Notes under the pieces: model-generated
The model's database searches: none
Seen by the model: only the letters and a program-made list of their open reading frames with translations
What the model was told of the DNA's origin: nothing
Translations under genes and position numbers: made by a program
Shown here: in pieces, positions 61,739 through 64,000 of the stretch
How positions within the stretch are numbered: the stretch's first letter is position 1
How the letters are laid out: the number at the start of each line of letters is the position of its first letter
Assembly (NCBI GenBank): GCA_001313085.1
Contig: BBFE01000009.1
Location: 34,834 to 98,833 of the forward strand
DNA: 64,000 bases
From: Paenibacillus sp. JCM 18996
Lineage (GTDB): Bacteria; Bacillota; Bacilli; Paenibacillales; NBRC-103111
Direction of reading: 5' to 3'

Positions 61739-64000
61739 ATGGAGAGTAAGAGATTGATTAAAAGGATAAGCATGTTTCTGCTAAGCTGGTGCCTGATAAT
61801 ATCCATGCTTGGCGGACTGCTGCCGGCGCACGCGAATGGGGCCGCAAAGGGGCTTGTTGCTGTTCCCCAGGCGATAGAGGACGCTGCAGGCTACATATTG
61901 GCGTCAGATGGAAATACGCTCACGGATTGGGATGCGTACGCGTTGGCCAAAGCCGGGAAGCCGGTGCCGGATTCGTATTTGGCTTCGGTCGGCAGTAAGC
62001 TTCAGCAGAGCGGAGGAAGTTACGGCAGCGTCACCGACTATGACCGGATAACGCTGGCTGTGAAGGCGGCGGGGGGCAATCCGGAACAGATCGCCGCCGG
62101 ATCGAATTCGTACAATCTCATTCAGAGTATTTATAACAGCGACGTGATGACCGCGCAGGGAACCAACGGCGCGATTTATTCGCTGCTGGCGCTCGGCAGC
62201 GGCAATTACAATATTCCGTTAACTGAGAGGTGGAATCCGGATAAAATCGCCGCTTGGCTGCTTGCGCAAAAAAACGCTGACGGCGGTTGGCCGCTCGCAG
62301 CCGGGGGAGCCAGCAGCGTAGATATTACAGCGTCTGCCATAAACGCGCTCTCCAAATACAAAACGCTTGCCGGAGTACAGCAGGCGATCGACGGCGGCAT
62401 TCAATGGCTGTCCTCGCATCAATTGGCAAACGGAGGATTTTACGAGTTTGGGGAAAATTCGGAAAGCACCTCGCAGGTCATTCTGGCCTTGTCCGCTGCC
62501 GGCATCGATGCCCGCGGTTCGAGTTTCACGAAGGCGAACGGCAATCCGCTCAGCTATTTGTTCAGCTATCGGCAGAGCGACGGCGGCTTCGCCCACGTGG
62601 CCGGCGGCCTTCCAACGCGGGTGCCACCGCACAGGCGCTAATGGCCTTGGCCGCTTACCACACGTTTACCGGCGGCAGCAGTGGATCGTACGATGCTGTC
62701 CTGACCGCCGGGATCGTATCGCCGTCCTCAGCCAGCGTCACGGTGCACGTGGCCGGCCCGGCGGGGATTATTGCCGAAGGTCCGGCAGCTGCGGGCAGCG
62801 CTTATGACGCTGTCATCCAGGTGCTGGGGAAGGCAGGTATTACACCGACGGAGAGCCCGGGCCATTTTATCACCGAGATAGCCGGAATCAAGGCAGTAAC
62901 AGTGCTTTTTTTGGCTGTATAACGTCAAACGCCAGCTCATGGGATTACGCCAACACGAATAATCTTGGAATGTTTGACTACAAGCTGCGGAGCGGCGATG
63001 AAATTTATCTCTACTACAGCGGCCTTGACACTGCGGTGGTCAAATCGGTCACGGTAGATCCCGCGCTGCCGGTGGCCGGGCAAGCTTTGCAAGTGAAAGT
63101 AGAACAGTCGGTATGGGACTGGGTATATAACAGAGAGAATGTGACAGTGGCTTCCAGCGTGTATGTGGAGCTGGGCGGCCAAAAGGTGCAGACAGACGGT
63201 AAAGGGGTCGCTCTATTCGCGTCCGGTCTGCCGGCCGGCAGCTATAAAGCCGTTGTGAGAGGCGAGCGGCCGGGGATGGCCCCGAAAATCGCAACGGATA
63301 CCAAAGCCGTTCAGATCGGCTCGGCCTCCATTCAAATTGAAGGCTCCTCAAGCACATACGCCGTGGGGACGGCGAGCTCCCCGAATTTGCTGGACAGCGT
63401 TCAACAGCTTTTGGCCGGTAAACAGGTGCCTTTCAAGATCGAGAGCGCCAGCTTCGGAAAGTATGTGAAATCGATCGGTTCCGATGCCGATTCCTGGAGT
63501 TATGCGGTCTACCGCCAGGGCAAATGGAGCATTCCACAGGTGGGAATGGCGGATTATACGCTTCAGCCGGGCGATCAAGCGTCATCTATTACGCCGGGTA
63601 CGACGCGAAGTGGAATCCGACAACGTATCTGGTCGATTCCATTACGCTGAATCCGGCGCAGCCTAAAGCGAGCGAATCCTTTACCGTCAAGGTGAACAAG
63701 ACGCTCGGTTACGATACGCCTTCCCCGGCAGCCGGGGCTCAGGTGAAAATCGGAGGCCTCACCGCCGTCACCGACAATCAAGGCACCGCTACTTTTGCGG
63801 GGTTGCCCGAAGGAGTGTATACGCTCGACATTTCGGGTTATGTCACCGGCGGAGGGCCGAAGATTGTTCATACCTCGCAGACTGTGACCGTCGGGCCGAG
63901 AACCGTGGCGGCAGGCGGAGGATCGGATGCCGCTGCAAATCCGGTCGTGAATTTATCAGTAGCCGGAGACAGCGGGATGGGGACCATCCATCTCGATCTG
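61739..64000 (+). CDS. Secreted alpha/alpha-barrel (prenyltransferase-like) + DUF4430 protein, intrinsic-factor-like (3' end outside window)
   Basis: ATG at 61739 after GAGAGGAGAATG. A signal peptide (RISMFLLSWCLIISMLGGLL, AHA-N) is followed by an alpha/alpha-barrel with helices repeating every 50-60 residues (WLLAQKNADGGWPLA, WLSSHQLANGGFYEFG, LFSYRQSDGGFAHVAGG), as in squalene cyclase/prenyltransferase-like proteins. Then come DUF4430 domains (ESPGHFITEIAGIKAG; YDYKLRSGDEIYLYYSG-type; FKIESASFGKYVKSIG). Animal intrinsic factor and transcobalamin have the same order, an alpha-barrel and a DUF4430-like domain. Breaks near 62610 (missing T), 62910 (missing G), 63590. The riboswitch upstream supports a cobalamin-capture role. 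The frame is open at the window end. Confidence 0.8.

Noticed and set aside
1..64000. Programmed ribosomal frameshifting at A-rich slippery sites
   Set aside because: The shifts are of both signs and of one to three bases, occur in most genes without stimulatory hairpins or pseudoknots, and include in-frame residue insertions in invariant motifs. That does not fit a programmed mechanism.

Overview
The window looks like chromosomal DNA of a spore-forming Bacillota of the Paenibacillaceae type. The evidence is mid-range G+C, strong AGGAGG ribosome sites with many TTG and GTG starts, a DesK/DesR cold-sensing pair, a CotA-type spore laccase, several LplABC-type carbohydrate ABC importers, a CIRCE element and Bacillus-type SOS boxes. 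Almost all of the window is catabolic and accessory genes. I see no rRNA, tRNA, CRISPR array or intact insertion sequence.

Nearly every gene is broken into two to six overlapping reading frames, yet the joined translation is well conserved on both sides of each break. Most breaks sit in A or T runs of 6-8 nt whose reading frame calls for about 5-7. A minority are single missing G, C or other bases. The largest genes read as intact (ugpC-like ATPase, HAD phosphatase) contain no A/T run of 5 or more. I therefore treat each broken locus as one gene and give coordinates from inferred start to inferred stop. The breaks are most likely consensus sequencing errors. A mismatch-repair-deficient strain or transcriptional slippage is the alternative.

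Layout. 1-3.5 kb: AAC(3) end, SOS-controlled uvrX/yolD-like pair (minus strand), aldo/keto reductase. 3.7-7.4 kb: CIRCE-controlled htpG, a small membrane protein, a GyrI-like protein and unrecognised fragments. 7.4-12.1 kb: cotA-like laccase (minus strand), then fatty acid desaturase with desK-desR. 12.3-21.8 kb: acid-sugar locus (PrpR-like regulator, MFS carrier, LarA homologue, DUF1537 kinase, PdxA, KdgT, second LarA homologue), with two cre-like sites. 22.1-23.5 kb: cupin and two CBO0543-type membrane proteins (minus strand). 23.6-28.6 kb: cell-wall sugar recycling (AmiE-like, GlcNAc/MurNAc-type kinase, MurQ, sugar isomerase) and a DeoR regulator. 28.8-37 kb: LplABC importer with two metallo-beta-lactamase-fold and two PHP-domain hydrolases. 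37.2-44.9 kb: PhyH dioxygenase, a second LplABC importer, a large esterase-like hydrolase and a Gfo/Idh oxidoreductase. 45.0-45.6 kb: truncated benE copy. 45.8-52.9 kb: a complete importer with its own ATPase, HAD phosphatase, LacI regulator and EEP-family hydrolase. 53-61 kb: GntR, MFS, Ldh2-type dehydrogenase, FAH hydrolase, aldehyde dehydrogenase, Fe-type alcohol dehydrogenase, complete benE. 61-64 kb: cobalamin riboswitch, then a secreted alpha/alpha-barrel plus DUF4430 protein that resembles animal intrinsic factor and runs off the end.

The unit resembles a run of substrate-specific scavenging modules, each with regulator, importer and hydrolases or dehydrogenases. The modules whose chemistry cannot be read from known pathways (importer plus four metallohydrolases; two LarA homologues with a DUF1537 kinase and PdxA; riboswitch-controlled intrinsic-factor-like protein) are the best places to look for new biology.
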